Below, in pieces: positions 1 to 8,173 of a stretch of 44,768 nt of DNA. The stretch's first letter is position 1. Each line of letters starts with the position of its first letter. A model generated the notes under the pieces. It was not told where the DNA came from and searched no databases. It saw only the letters and a list, made by a program, of their open reading frames with translations. Source of the DNA: an uncultured Myxococcales bacterium (lineage in GTDB: Bacteria > Myxococcota_A > UBA9042); contig CAISBR010000024.1 of NCBI GenBank assembly GCA_903883645.1, positions 1-44,768 on the forward strand, written 5' to 3'. The translations under genes and the position numbers were made by a program.

Positions 1-315
1 CCCGCGCCCTACCCAGACAGGGGCCGGCGCGGCCGCGATTCCCGCAGAAACACGCTGCAATCTCAAGAAGTGTAGGGCGGGGTCTCGTCCCCCGCCGTGA
101 GCAAAGGCCGAAAATCGCCCGGGTTTTCGCCGAAGCTGCGCGGTCCGGTGTTCGAGAGCGGCAGAAGTGTCGGACACGCGGTACGGCAGGCGCCATCCCG
201 CCAACCCAGTGGCGGCACAAAGAAACCGCTCGACACCTAAGGGCCTCTGCCGTAACCTAGGCATCACCGCCAGTTGCCACCGGTCGGCCGCGGCGGACCG
301 CCCAGGAGAACGCCC
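1..315. other. leader stretch without a supported gene
   Basis: GC-rich DNA upstream of the first gene. I see no open frame with coding-like content or a family signature, no tRNA and no clear terminator. It may contain the promoter of the gene starting at 316. Confidence 0.4.
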
Positions 316-1635
316 ATGCTCAGCGAACAAACTGCCTTTGGGCAGAGCCTGGCGTACCAGCCTGTTGCGCAAGACTCGCTGGCGTACGGCAGCGCGCTGC
401 CTGCGTACGAGCAGCGCCAGCTCCCCGACTACTACTCGGCGGCCTTGGCGCAGCGGGCGGCAGGCACGGCTGGCACGGCTGGCACGGCTGGCACGGCTGG
501 CAATGGCCGGGCCGCGCAGGCAAACCCAGCGGGCGAAGCGGTTGTACCGGTGGCGCATTTTGCCGGCGGACCGCTGTGCGTGGCACAGGGCGACTGGTTG
601 GCTGCAGCCCAGCCGGCGGCGATGGTGGTCAACGGCCACGCCCTGGCCCAAGCCGAGGGGCTGCACGAGGCCACGCTGCCCGACCTGCTGGCCGCGGGGG
701 CAGTTGCTGGCAACTGGGCGCCGGTACAAGCGGATCCGCAGCCGGACCACGGCTGCCAAACGGGTGGGCCGTGTGCGTGCGGTGGCGCGTGTGGCGGTAA
801 GTGCGGTGGTAAGTGCGGCAGCAAAGGCGCCACGTCTGCGGGTGGTTGCGGGTGTGGCAAGAAGGGTGGCGCGGCGCATGGGGTCAGCGCGGGGAACCCA
901 TGGCCGCTCGACGACCCGCGGCATAACCTGGTGCTGTTGGGGCAGGAGCTGCTGCTGCTCGAAGGGCATTTGGCGGATCCGGAGCGGCGGTGCCCGAGCT
1001 GTGTGACCAAGCACGCTTTGACGGTGCGGGCGTTGGCGGATGAGGGGCGCAGGCTTGATGTAAAACAGAGCCTTGGGGCGGTGTGGCAGCGGGCGAGCGA
1101 GGTCGCGCTGAGTGGGGAATTGCAGCGGATTCGGGCGGTGCGGCAGACCTTGATCGGGCTTTTTGCCGGTCGTGACAAGGCCTTCCTTGCTGGGGGGGCG
1201 CTCGTGCGAAGCACGAGGGAGACCAAATACGGACCCAAGGAGTTCCGCCAACTGATTGGGGAAATTGAGGAAATTCTTGCCTACTTGCCCCCGGTCGCGT
1301 TTGGTCCTGAGATGCAAATGCAAGAATCGACGGTGCGATATTTTGCCGGTTCAAGTGGTGTCCTGGGGATGTCGTTGCCAGGAGCGCTACCCAGCTTGCC
1401 TTGGAGTGAAATCCTAGACTGGTTGCGGAAGCTGAAGTGCAAGGTGGCCTGTGGCGATCAACAATGTGGAAGTGTGGGTGAATGTGTCTGTGGGACTTGT
1501 GGGAATGGAAGCTGCGTAATGGGGAAATGCTGCGAGAAATATGAGTGCTGCCCTGGCAATTGCAAGGTTAAGTCTGGGCTTACCATCGATCAGAAGATTG
1601 GGCAAGAAGGCAAGACCTGGGGGTGCGACCCCTGA
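316..1635 (+). CDS. cysteine-rich protein of unknown function, 3' end fused to an IS end
   Basis: 439 residues. The ATG at 316 was chosen because AGGAG (304-308) lies 7 nt upstream; an in-frame ATG at 274 has no such site. Order of parts: a Tyr/Gln/Ala-rich start, a short Gly-Thr-Ala repeat (about residues 49-61), a Cys/Gly-rich cluster (about 145-190, CGG/CGK units), then a helical middle with a C-P-S-C-V-T-K-H motif in a LLLLEGHL context. The end holds another dense Cys cluster (about 375-415, with CVCGTC and CCEKYECC). No signal peptide or membrane helix is evident. The paired CxxC motifs suggest metal binding or disulfides, which is inference. The last codons and the TGA stop overlap the first bases of the IS10-like inverted repeat, so the natural C-terminus may be lost. 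Codon use becomes less GC-rich after about 1200. I do not recognise the family. Confidence 0.7.
   Translation: MLSEQTAFGQSLAYQPVAQDSLAYGSALPAYEQRQLPDYYSAALAQRAAGTAGTAGTAGTAGNGRAAQANPAGEAVVPVAHFAGGPLCVAQGDWLAAAQPAAMVVNGHALAQAEGLHEATLPDLLAAGAVAGNWAPVQADPQPDHGCQTGGPCACGGACGGKCGGKCGSKGATSAGGCGCGKKGGAAHGVSAGNPWPLDDPRHNLVLLGQELLLLEGHLADPERRCPSCVTKHALTVRALADEGRRLDVKQSLGAVWQRASEVALSGELQRIRAVRQTLIGLFAGRDKAFLAGGALVRSTRETKYGPKEFRQLIGEIEEILAYLPPVAFGPEMQMQESTVRYFAGSSGVLGMSLPGALPSLPWSEILDWLRKLKCKVACGDQQCGSVGECVCGTCGNGSCVMGKCCEKYECCPGNCKVKSGLTIDQKIGQEGKTWGCDP
463..498 (+). repeat. 9-bp tandem repeat, four copies
   Basis: GGCACGGCT is repeated four times without change and followed by a degenerate fifth copy. 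It is in frame inside the Cys-rich gene and adds Gly-Thr-Ala triplets, so copy-number change would not break the frame. Confidence 0.9.
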
Positions 1636-1647
1636 CCCATCCCCTCA
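1632..1647 (+). repeat. left terminal inverted repeat of the IS10-like element
   Basis: CTGACCCATCCCCTCA; it pairs with 2926-2941 with one mismatch. Its first bases also supply the TGA stop of the upstream Cys-rich gene. Confidence 0.88.
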
Positions 1648-1650
1648 TTC

Positions 1651-2808
1651 TCAAATCTTCCCCAAAATCTCTTGAAAGACGGCGTGCTTGCTGATCTCCG
1701 CCGCGAAATGCTCGATGAGCAACCGCAGGCGCGGCTCGGGCATGTTGGGAATCAGGTCGTACCAACGAAGGCCCTGGCGAAACAGCGACAACTGCCTAGT
1801 TTTCGAGGTATTGCTCTTGAGCAGCCGATCCAGCCCCGCCGCCTCGCCCGCCGCGCCGAGCAGCGTCAGCAGGCCGTGCGCAAGGGCAGCGAGCAAGAAC
1901 AGCCGGTCGCGCCGCTGCGGGTCGCCCACCTTTTGCCAACTCAAGCCCATGCCAAAGCGCAAGTCCTTGGTGTCACGAAATGTTTCCTCGGTCGTAAAGC
2001 GCTTGCCGTAGATCCGCACAATGTCGCGACCGGTCGCGTTGGGCACATTGGACGCCAAGAACCAGCCCGCTTTCATTTCCGGGTCACGCACACACACGAC
2101 CGTGGGCACCGGGTACAAGGCGGCAGTCACGTGAGCGTCGTGCAGGACCTTGAGCTGGCCGTTCGCGCCGGTCCAGGCATGGGCGGTGCGTTTCTCGCCG
2201 TCGGCTGCGACTACGTTGATATTGCCGCGAAATCGGATGACGTAGTGAAAGTTCAGCTCCCAAATCGACTGATAGCGGTCGACGTCGCCGAAGCCGCGGT
2301 CCGCCACAATGATGACTGCAACGTCGGGATCGATGGCCTCGGCGAGGCGCATCAACACCTCGGTCTCAAAGCGAAATTGATTCCCCTTAAGCTCCGTGTC
2401 GCGGACGGTCAGCCACACCAGCGGCGTGGAGCGACCGTGATCGGTCTGCAGCGACAGGACAATCATTTCCTGGCCGTCGGCGTCAAAATCGGTCCAGTCC
2501 ATATTGACGATCAAGGACTTGCGAGCGCCAACCACCCACCTGACCCAGTGGCGCTCGACGGCACGGAAGTCCAAACCTTTGTTCGACAACAGGCGATCCA
2601 CTTGTTTTATCGTGTGCTTGTCGGTCTTTCCCTCGACCGCAGCTAGGCCGCGCCCGATGGCGTGGACGCCCAGGCAGCCCGCGTGGATGACGCCCACTGC
2701 GGCGCCGGCAAGCGACAAGATCCGCTTGGCGTGCAGGTCGTTGCCGACAATTTCGGTAATGAACTCGATCGATTGAGGCAGGCTGATGATCTTGGGTTTC
2801 TGTTCCAT
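1651..2808 (-). CDS. IS4 family (IS10 subgroup) transposase
   Basis: 385 residues from ATG at 2808; a GTG at 2850 would add 14 residues but gives a longer lead than IS10 has before its H-x-K-R region. It catalyses cut-and-paste movement of the surrounding element. Visible signature: DDE residues D104 (in N-M-D-W), D170 (in V-A-D-R-G-F) and E274, the last inside the IS4-family Y-x2-R-x3-E-x6-K motif (Y267, R270, E274, K281). The N-terminal K-x-x-I-K-x-x-D-R-L-L-x-N stretch also matches IS10. Length is close to IS10 transposase (about 400). No frameshift or stop is present, so it may be active. No clear Shine-Dalgarno site is seen at either start. Confidence 0.92.
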   Translation of the reverse strand: MEQKPKIISLPQSIEFITEIVGNDLHAKRILSLAGAAVGVIHAGCLGVHAIGRGLAAVEGKTDKHTIKQVDRLLSNKGLDFRAVERHWVRWVVGARKSLIVNMDWTDFDADGQEMIVLSLQTDHGRSTPLVWLTVRDTELKGNQFRFETEVLMRLAEAIDPDVAVIIVADRGFGDVDRYQSIWELNFHYVIRFRGNINVVAADGEKRTAHAWTGANGQLKVLHDAHVTAALYPVPTVVCVRDPEMKAGWFLASNVPNATGRDIVRIYGKRFTTEETFRDTKDLRFGMGLSWQKVGDPQRRDRLFLLAALAHGLLTLLGAAGEAAGLDRLLKSNTSKTRQLSLFRQGLRWYDLIPNMPEPRLRLLIEHFAAEISKHAVFQEILGKI

Positions 2809-2925
2809 ACGCTGAATTTTGTTCGACAAGATCGAGCGGCGCAAGATCACACGGTGCGTGCGCCGAGGAGATCCGGTATGGGCGTGCCGCGACCTCTTTG
2901 CTCACGGCGCGGGACTCGGAGGGAT

Positions 2926-2941
2926 TGAGGGGATCGGTCAG
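2926..2941 (-). repeat. right terminal inverted repeat of the IS10-like element
   Basis: TGAGGGGATCGGTCAG on the plus strand; reverse complement of the left end with one mismatch. It marks where the phosphatase-like gene on the right is interrupted. Confidence 0.88.
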
Positions 2942-3145
2942 CCCCGACGCCCCTTCCCGCGCCATCGCCTGCAGCGTCGGCATCGTTGCCGGCTGGCGAG
3001 AAAAGCCATCCCACGGCAGGCCGTCGATGCTGACGATGAGCAAGTATTCCGCTTTGGGCGTGGTCGGAGTAGCACCCAGGGCAGCAGCGGCCAGCAGCCA
3101 AGAAGCAGCGCCAAACGCGTAGGACCAGTTGGGGAAAATAGGCAT
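2942..3145 (-). pseudogene. N-terminal remnant of an alkaline-phosphatase-superfamily protein
   Basis: From ATG at 3145 the minus strand encodes a signal-peptide-like start (Trp/Ala/Leu-rich helix ending near A-L-G-A-T-P), then Y-L-L-I-V-S-I-D-G-L. That motif is the first metal-binding strand (D-G) of type I phosphodiesterase/nucleotide pyrophosphatase or cofactor-independent phosphoglycerate mutase-like enzymes. Then comes M-P-T-L-Q-A-M-A-R-E-G-A, the usual next helix. Only about 68 residues remain before the IS end at 2941; the frame continues into IS sequence with no family similarity. The catalytic core is missing, so the gene is dead. The rest is not found on the other side of the IS. 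Confidence 0.7.
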
Positions 3146-3194
3146 GCAATTCAGTCTCTGGCTGCACTCTGGAGCCGTTCGGATGCAGGCGAGT

Positions 3195-3730
3195 CTACGA
3201 CAACTGGGTCTGCCGGTCGATGGGCTCGCGCACTGCGGCGGTCTCCGGGCCGGAAATCTGATACCAATAACACAGCATACTGGCGTGTCGGAGTGCTGCG
3301 GGCAGTGATGATTTGGGCTTTGTCCTTGTCGTGTCGCGAGCACTGCTCAGCCCAGCGACGACCTGATCGGGTGTTCGCAGGTGCGGTGCGACGGTGTAGA
3401 CCGTTGCCACTAGCGCCGTGCGCTTCTTGTTGTCCTTTTCGCCTCTAGTCTTGCGCGTGTCCAGCTTCTTGGTGCTCGCCTCGGCCCGCTCGCGCGTCGC
3501 GTCAGTCAAGTCGCGCGGCACTTTACCAAACGACGTCATAAGTTTCGCTCGGTGCACTGCCGGACGAGACTGCGCTCGCGGCCGTCGCGGCCGACCACCG
3601 GCCCGACAACCTCAGCCGCGTCCCGCCAGTTCAGGTGATGCTGCATCAACAAGCACCTGAGTTCAGCACCTTCCCTGCGCAACCCCTGCTCGATCGACGC
3701 TGCGTCCATGTCGCCACTCGCGGTACACAC
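3195..3730 (-). pseudogene. degenerate ISKra4-type transposase relic
   Basis: Two minus-strand frames joined by a frameshift near 3540. The upstream piece reads R-E-G-A-E-L-R-x-L-L-M-Q-x-H-L, followed by D-G-R-E-R-S. The downstream piece has M-T-S-F-G-K-V, then K-T-R-G-E-K-D-N-K-K-R-T-A-L-V-A-T-V-Y and V-A-P-H-L-R-T-P-D-Q-V-V. These are the blocks I know, in the right order, from ISKra4-family transposases (REGAEL start, T-x-FG-x-V turn, KRMA-x-VAxVY, RTPxEVV). The distance between blocks is shorter than in intact members, so internal deletion is likely besides the frameshift. No inverted repeats were found. Confidence 0.6.
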
Positions 3731-4033
3731 TAGAGTCCGTGTGATCTCCTTGAACTTTTAGTCGGCGGCGGCGAAGAGCGGTTGCGTGTCGATGGCGGCA
3801 GACTTCAAGATGTTTATGAGGGGCTTCTTCCTGCTTGCTGGTTGGTTCCGCAAACGTTAACACATACGCCTGTCCCGCATGGCGGACGAAGGGGTATATG
3901 GTGCTGCAATTGCGATCCAATTCGGGATATAAGTTATCAGGAGCATTGGTCCCGCAGCCCCAGTGACGCCAGCCAGCAACACCGTGTACCCTTCGCCCTG
4001 CGCCCCGAATACGCGCACCGAGAATGACACGCA
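3731..4033. other. stretch without a supported gene
   Basis: About 300 bp between the transposase relic and the CPBP-type gene. Short open frames occur but none has a recognisable motif or consistent codon pattern. It may hold more decayed mobile DNA and the promoter of the next gene. Confidence 0.4.
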
Positions 4034-5005
4034 GTGCCCCCTTCTTCTACCCCGCTAAAGAACTGGCTTTCCTGGCTCCTACACCCCACCACGCCCGGCC
4101 AGCGCCACGACGCGCCCGCGCCCAAGGCCTGGGTGTTCGTGTTGTGCGCCCTGCTGCTGGCCGCCCAAGTCGTGGCGCGCTACCAGGGCCTACTGTACCC
4201 CGAAGCGTGGCTGGGCGTGCACGTGCTGGCCGGCTGGGCGCTGGTGCTGGGGGCGCTGCGGCTCGCCTACGGGCCCGGCTACCTGGCGAGCTGGTCGCGC
4301 CAAACGTGGATCACTCTGGGTGCTGGCTACCTGTTCTTGCTGCTGTTTTGGCACCTGGGGCGGATGGATTCGTATGGGCGCTGGGTGGCGCCGCACTTGC
4401 CTAGCGACTTTCCGCTGCTCAACGTGATGCCGTTTGCCTACTTTGTGGCCGGTGCGGTGGTGTTTCGCCTGGTGCTGCCCAGTCTTCTGGCGAGGCCGCT
4501 ACTGGGTACGGGCGTAGGGATGCTGGGCTTGCGGCGGCCGCCCGAGTCCGAAAATCGCCGCGTTTGGCCACTTTACCTCGTGTTGTTCTTGGTGGTGCTG
4601 CCGTCGGTGGTGTTTGCCTCGGGCACGCCGGCCTTTCAGGCGCGCTATCCGCTGGCCCGGGCGCTGATCCACGACGGCGGCATCGATGTGCGCGAATTCG
4701 CAGTATACGCCGCCAGTTACTCGCTGGTCTTTGTCAGCGGCGAGTTCTTCTGGCGCGGCTGGTTCGCCTTTGGCACCGAGCGCGACCTGGGGCCGCACGC
4801 GCTGCTGTTCGCCTTGGTGCCGTATGTCTGCGGGCACTTTGGCAAACCGCTTCCCGAGACGCTGGGCGCGATTGCCGCAGGTACCGTGCTCGGCTGGCTG
4901 GCGCTGAAGCACCGTACCGTCTGGCTGGGCGTGGCGGTGCACTACGGGGTGGCGTTATCTATGGATTTACTGGCGATTACCCGCGCCGGGCTACACTGGA
5001 CCTGA
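4034..5005 (+). CDS. CPBP family intramembrane metalloprotease-like protein
   Basis: 323 residues from GTG at 4034; only a weak purine stretch precedes it. Strongly hydrophobic with about eight membrane helices. The C-terminal half carries the CPBP (CAAX protease and bacteriocin-processing) pattern: E237-F-F-W-R241-G, a conserved His in Y-V-C-G-H268-F, and H303 after the typical G-x-L-G-W-L-A-L-K-x-R-x-V-W-L-G stretch. Only one Glu is present in motif 1 (the residue before it is Gly) and motif 3 lacks the usual Asn, so catalysis is not assured, though single-Glu E-F-F-F-R-G variants exist in the family. Substrate unknown. The 3' end overlaps the convergent epimerase gene by 15 nt. Confidence 0.75.
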   Translation: MPPSSTPLKNWLSWLLHPTTPGQRHDAPAPKAWVFVLCALLLAAQVVARYQGLLYPEAWLGVHVLAGWALVLGALRLAYGPGYLASWSRQTWITLGAGYLFLLLFWHLGRMDSYGRWVAPHLPSDFPLLNVMPFAYFVAGAVVFRLVLPSLLARPLLGTGVGMLGLRRPPESENRRVWPLYLVLFLVVLPSVVFASGTPAFQARYPLARALIHDGGIDVREFAVYAASYSLVFVSGEFFWRGWFAFGTERDLGPHALLFALVPYVCGHFGKPLPETLGAIAAGTVLGWLALKHRTVWLGVAVHYGVALSMDLLAITRAGLHWT

Positions 5006-5968
5006 GTCGCGCTGTAGCCAATCGACCATCGCCCGCAGCCCCTGCTCTAGCGGCGTGGCCGGCCGATACCCCAGCACCCGCGCGGCTTTTTCGATCGAAG
5101 CGAACGTTCGTTCTACATCGCCGGCCTGCATCGGCTCGCGGCGAATCCGCGCCGGCTTGCCCACCACCCGCTCCACCGCCGCCACCAGCTCAGCCAGCGA
5201 AATCGGATGCGAATTCCCCAGGTTAAACACGTCGAAGCGCGGCAGTGGCGCGTCCGTCCACTGCAGCGCGGCTACCACCCCGGCCACGGTATCGGCCACG
5301 TAGGTATAGTCGCGACTGGTGGTACCGTCGCCAAATAGCGTAATCTCGCGGTCTTGCATCACCGACTGGCAGAACTTGCGCATCGCCAAGTCGGGCCGTT
5401 GCCGCGGACCATACACGGTAAAGAAGCGCAAGCACGCGATATTCATACCATATAGGTGATGCCAGGTGTGGCACAGCAGCTCGCCACCCTTCTTGGTCGC
5501 GGCGTAGGGCGAGATGGGGTGATCCACGGCGTGGTCCTCAGCAAACGGCACCAGCGGGTCGTTGCCATACACCGACGAGCTCGAGGCAAACACCACCCGC
5601 CGCACACCTGCTAAGTGCGCCTGTTGCAACACATTTGCCGTACCATCCAGGTTCACCGCTACGTACCGCTCGGGCCGCTCGAGCGACGGCCGCACGCCCG
5701 CCAGCGCCGCCAAATGCACCACCGCGTCGGCACCTTGCAGCACCTGCCGCAGCGCGCTGGGGTCGCAAATGTCGCCCTCGTGGCAAACGAACGTTCGTTC
5801 TACCTTGGCCGCAGTGGCCGTAACCGCTGCCAGATTCTGTTCTTTCTCGCTGCGGGCGTAGAACGGGTCAAAGTTGTCGAGCCCGACCACGGCGTGCCCC
5901 TGCCGCAGCAAGGCCTCGCAAAGATGCGACCCAATAAAACCCGCAGCGCCGGTGACCACTACTTGCAT
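4991..5968 (-). CDS. NAD-dependent sugar-nucleotide epimerase/dehydratase (extended SDR)
   Basis: 325 residues. The ATG at 5968 was chosen because GAGG lies 7-8 nt upstream and because it places the Rossmann motif at the very start (G7-A-A-G10-F-I-G13). Catalytic residues visible: S-S-S-V-Y-G (Ser near 130) and Y155-A-A-T-K159 (YxxxK). The block R-F-F-T-V-Y-G-P-R-Q-R-P-D-L-A-M is typical of UDP-glucose/UDP-glucuronate 4-epimerase-like enzymes that supply precursors for surface polysaccharide. The exact substrate cannot be fixed from sequence. Length is normal for the family. It is cytoplasmic and has no polysaccharide genes beside it in this window. Confidence 0.88.
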   Translation of the reverse strand: MQVVVTGAAGFIGSHLCEALLRQGHAVVGLDNFDPFYARSEKEQNLAAVTATAAKVERTFVCHEGDICDPSALRQVLQGADAVVHLAALAGVRPSLERPERYVAVNLDGTANVLQQAHLAGVRRVVFASSSSVYGNDPLVPFAEDHAVDHPISPYAATKKGGELLCHTWHHLYGMNIACLRFFTVYGPRQRPDLAMRKFCQSVMQDREITLFGDGTTSRDYTYVADTVAGVVAALQWTDAPLPRFDVFNLGNSHPISLAELVAAVERVVGKPARIRREPMQAGDVERTFASIEKAARVLGYRPATPLEQGLRAMVDWLQRDSGPV

Positions 5969-6003
5969 GCGTGCACCTCGCAAGGCCTTGGGGTCGCAAT
6001 CAC

Positions 6004-8031
6004 TTAGAACTTAAGGACAATCAAGCCTGCCGTGCCCGGATTCGAGTCGTTGCCGCTGGCCTTGTTGTCTTTGCCCTGGCCGCCCTTGGCCGCGCTGCCA
6101 TTGTACGCCGAGTCGGTCGCGCCGCCCGGTGCCGCGCCGGTGCCGCCCTCGGTGCCCAGCAGGGTGACGCCGTCGTGCACCCAGGTCGAGCCGCCGCCGC
6201 CGCCGCCGCCTGTGTATGTGTACTTGCCGCAGCCGCCGCCGCCGCCAAACCAGCCCGCGCCGCCGTTGCCGCTGATGCCGTTGCCGCTGATTTCGGCCAG
6301 CGGTGTGGCCTTTTCGTAAGTGGGCGGGGTGGTCAGCAGCTTGCATGTGTAGCCCGTGGTGCCCAGGCCGCCCAAGTACTGGTCGCCCGCGCCGCCGCCC
6401 ACGTCGCAGGCGTCTTTGTAGATGCTCATGTCGTTGCACACGCCGCCCGCGCCCGGGGCCGTCTTGGTGCCGCCCTGGCCGCCGCCGCTGCCGCAGTTGA
6501 CGTAGTTGTTCGACAAGCCCGACTCGGCCGGGCCAAAGCACGGGCCCGCCGCGCCGCCCGAGCCGACAGTGCCGCCGCTGCAGCCCGAGCAGCCGTCGAC
6601 GCTGGCGCCACCGCCGCCGCCCACGGCGATCCATACCGCGCCGTTCTTGAACAACCACGAGCCGCCTGCGCCGCCGCCGCTGCCGGGGCCGCCCTCGGCG
6701 ACGCGCAGCTCGATCTGGTCGCCGCCCGCCACGGGTACATTGGCCTCGACAAACCCGCCGCCGCCGCCCGAGCCGGGTCGCCCACCGCCGCCGCCGCCGC
6801 CCCACAGCTTGACGCTTAGGCTGGTAACCCCAGTTGGCACCGCGCCTTTTACGATTTGTCCGCCCTGCGCATAGCTGCCCGCCTGCAAGTCGCCGCTGCT
6901 GCACGGTTGGGTGTTGCAGCTTTGGCTCATTTGCGCGTCGCCCACGCAGGCCTTGCCGCCGCAGCTAGGGGCCGGGGTCGTGCAAGTGCGCGTGCCGGCT
7001 TGGGTACCGCCGCCGCAGGCGACCGAGCAGGCGCCCCAGCTCCAAGCGCTCCAGCCGCCGTCGACCGCCGTGCAAGCGCCCACGCACTCGCCGCTTTTGC
7101 AGACGCAGCCGCTGGTCGAACAGGTCGCCGTCATGCATGAACCGCCGTCGCTGGCGGGGCCGTGGGCGCACGCCTTGGCCGTGCAACTATCTACTGTGCA
7201 TGGGTTTTGGTCGTCGCATACGCTGCCCGCCACATCGTCGGTCACGCCGTTGCAGTCGTCGTCTTCGCCGTTGCAGGCCTCGACCTTGCCGTTCGCGCTG
7301 GTGCACGCGCCTAGGCCCTGGTCGCCGCAGCTGCGGGTGCCCGCACAGGTGCCGCCCGCTGCCCCGCAACTGGTCGAAAGTTGTAGCTGTTTGGCGCGAG
7401 TGCTGCAGCCGCAGATATTCTTGTCGGCTTTGCATTGCTTGCTGGTCTTGCCGTCGCTGCCCACCGCGTCGACACACGAGTAGCCGCCCGGGCATTTGAG
7501 GTCCGCGCCGCACACGCCGCCGCAGAAGTGCCCGACTACACTGCCATTGTCGCTTAGGGTCAAGCACGCCGCGCCGCTGGCAATGGGGCCGCTGCAGTCG
7601 GCGTCCGCCTTGCACGGGTCGCACAGTCGCGGGTACAGGGGTACGCAGACCTGCTGCAAGTCCGCGCCCACGGGTACAGTTTTGCAGGTCGTTCCGGCGG
7701 CACAGCCCGATCCGCACGGGGCCGCGCACTGCGATCCGGCGCCCACATCTAGGCAAACACCCGAATCGCACTCGCTATTCTTGATGCAGGTGCAGCCGAC
7801 GCCGCCGGGGCACAGGTCGCCACTGCTGTCGCCGCCGTCACTGACGGCCGTGTCGCTGGCCACATCTACGCTGGCGTCGCCGCCCACGCTGTCGGCCTTG
7901 CCGCTGGTGTCGAGTACACCCGTCGCGTCAAAGCTAAGATTGCCCGTGTCGGCCCCCGAAGCACTTGATGTCGTAGATGAACTTGAGCAGGCGGCGAGCA
8001 GCGCGAAGCTGACGGCAAAAAGGCGGCGCAT
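6004..8031 (-). CDS. secreted modular lipoprotein: Cys-rich scaffold, thrombospondin-like repeat, Gly-rich domain
   Basis: 675 residues; ATG at 8031 with AAGGA about 7 nt upstream. Lipoprotein signal with lipobox L-A-A-C15, then a Ser/Thr/Asp-rich linker (16-72). Residues 73-300 form a Cys-rich module with C-x-C-x-x-N-x-E-C-D-S-G-x-C, C-x-P-C-K-x-D-x-D-C-S-G and a D-D-D-C-N-G-x-T-D-D segment. About 324-377 is a thrombospondin type-1-like repeat (W-S-A-W-S-W-G-x-C-S-x-x-C-G-G-G-T, with spaced Cys). From 384 the chain is extremely glycine-rich with Trp, Val and some Cys, resembling the glycine-rich domains of animal ALK-like receptors in style. The scaffold is shared with the 37305-40796 protein. 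Likely a surface adhesin or matrix protein; function unproven. Confidence 0.82.
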   Translation of the reverse strand: MRRLFAVSFALLAACSSSSTTSSASGADTGNLSFDATGVLDTSGKADSVGGDASVDVASDTAVSDGGDSSGDLCPGGVGCTCIKNSECDSGVCLDVGAGSQCAAPCGSGCAAGTTCKTVPVGADLQQVCVPLYPRLCDPCKADADCSGPIASGAACLTLSDNGSVVGHFCGGVCGADLKCPGGYSCVDAVGSDGKTSKQCKADKNICGCSTRAKQLQLSTSCGAAGGTCAGTRSCGDQGLGACTSANGKVEACNGEDDDCNGVTDDVAGSVCDDQNPCTVDSCTAKACAHGPASDGGSCMTATCSTSGCVCKSGECVGACTAVDGGWSAWSWGACSVACGGGTQAGTRTCTTPAPSCGGKACVGDAQMSQSCNTQPCSSGDLQAGSYAQGGQIVKGAVPTGVTSLSVKLWGGGGGGGRPGSGGGGGFVEANVPVAGGDQIELRVAEGGPGSGGGAGGSWLFKNGAVWIAVGGGGGASVDGCSGCSGGTVGSGGAAGPCFGPAESGLSNNYVNCGSGGGQGGTKTAPGAGGVCNDMSIYKDACDVGGGAGDQYLGGLGTTGYTCKLLTTPPTYEKATPLAEISGNGISGNGGAGWFGGGGGCGKYTYTGGGGGGGSTWVHDGVTLLGTEGGTGAAPGGATDSAYNGSAAKGGQGKDNKASGNDSNPGTAGLIVLKF

Positions 8032-8173
8032 GGCGGATCCTTATGGCCCAACTGGGCAGGCGCGAAAGGGTAAACGCTGGCTGGCTGCAAGGCAAGCCCA
8101 AACTCCCGCGGGCGCTATGCCGGCGCGCGGTGCTGTGCTACGCTTTGCGACGGCTATGAGGTCCGAGGTTGTG
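8032..8173. promoter_or_regulatory. divergent intergenic region, presumed promoters both ways
   Basis: 142 bp between the starts of the minus-strand Cys-rich lipoprotein and the plus-strand porin. By position it must contain promoters for one or both. No -35/-10 or sigma-54 signature stands out. Confidence 0.4.

Larger units (their letters stand above)
1632..2941 (-). mobile_element. IS10-like insertion sequence (IS4 family), complete
   Basis: A 1310-bp element with one transposase gene on the minus strand and terminal inverted repeats matching at 15 of 16 bases. The ends read CTGA-CCC-ATCCCCTCA (left) and CTGA-CCG-ATCCCCTCA (right, read inward). From memory, the outer end of IS10 is CTGAGAGATCCCCTCA, so the ends fit the IS10 subgroup. 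IS10 normally makes a 9-bp target duplication. The 9 bp on the two sides here (1623-1631 and 2942-2950) match at only 5 of 9 positions, so the flanks probably do not come from a single recent insertion. Confidence 0.9.

Noticed and set aside
1672..2646. Plus-strand open frame opposite the transposase
   Set aside because: Shadow of the IS transposase gene, which has full DDE and YREK motifs on the minus strand.
5095..5800. GAACGTTCGTTC element seen twice (about 5100 and 5788), considered as an operator
   Set aside because: Both copies lie inside the epimerase gene and encode the same residues (V-E-R-T-F); coincidental codon use.
5971..6904. Ala- or Pro/Arg-rich frames on both strands over the glycine-rich coding region
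   Set aside because: Frameshifted readings of GGC-type glycine codons, not separate genes.
7496..8173. N-terminal extension of the porin frame by some 225 codons
   Set aside because: It runs antisense to the upstream lipoprotein; a ribosome site and signal peptide place the start at 8174.
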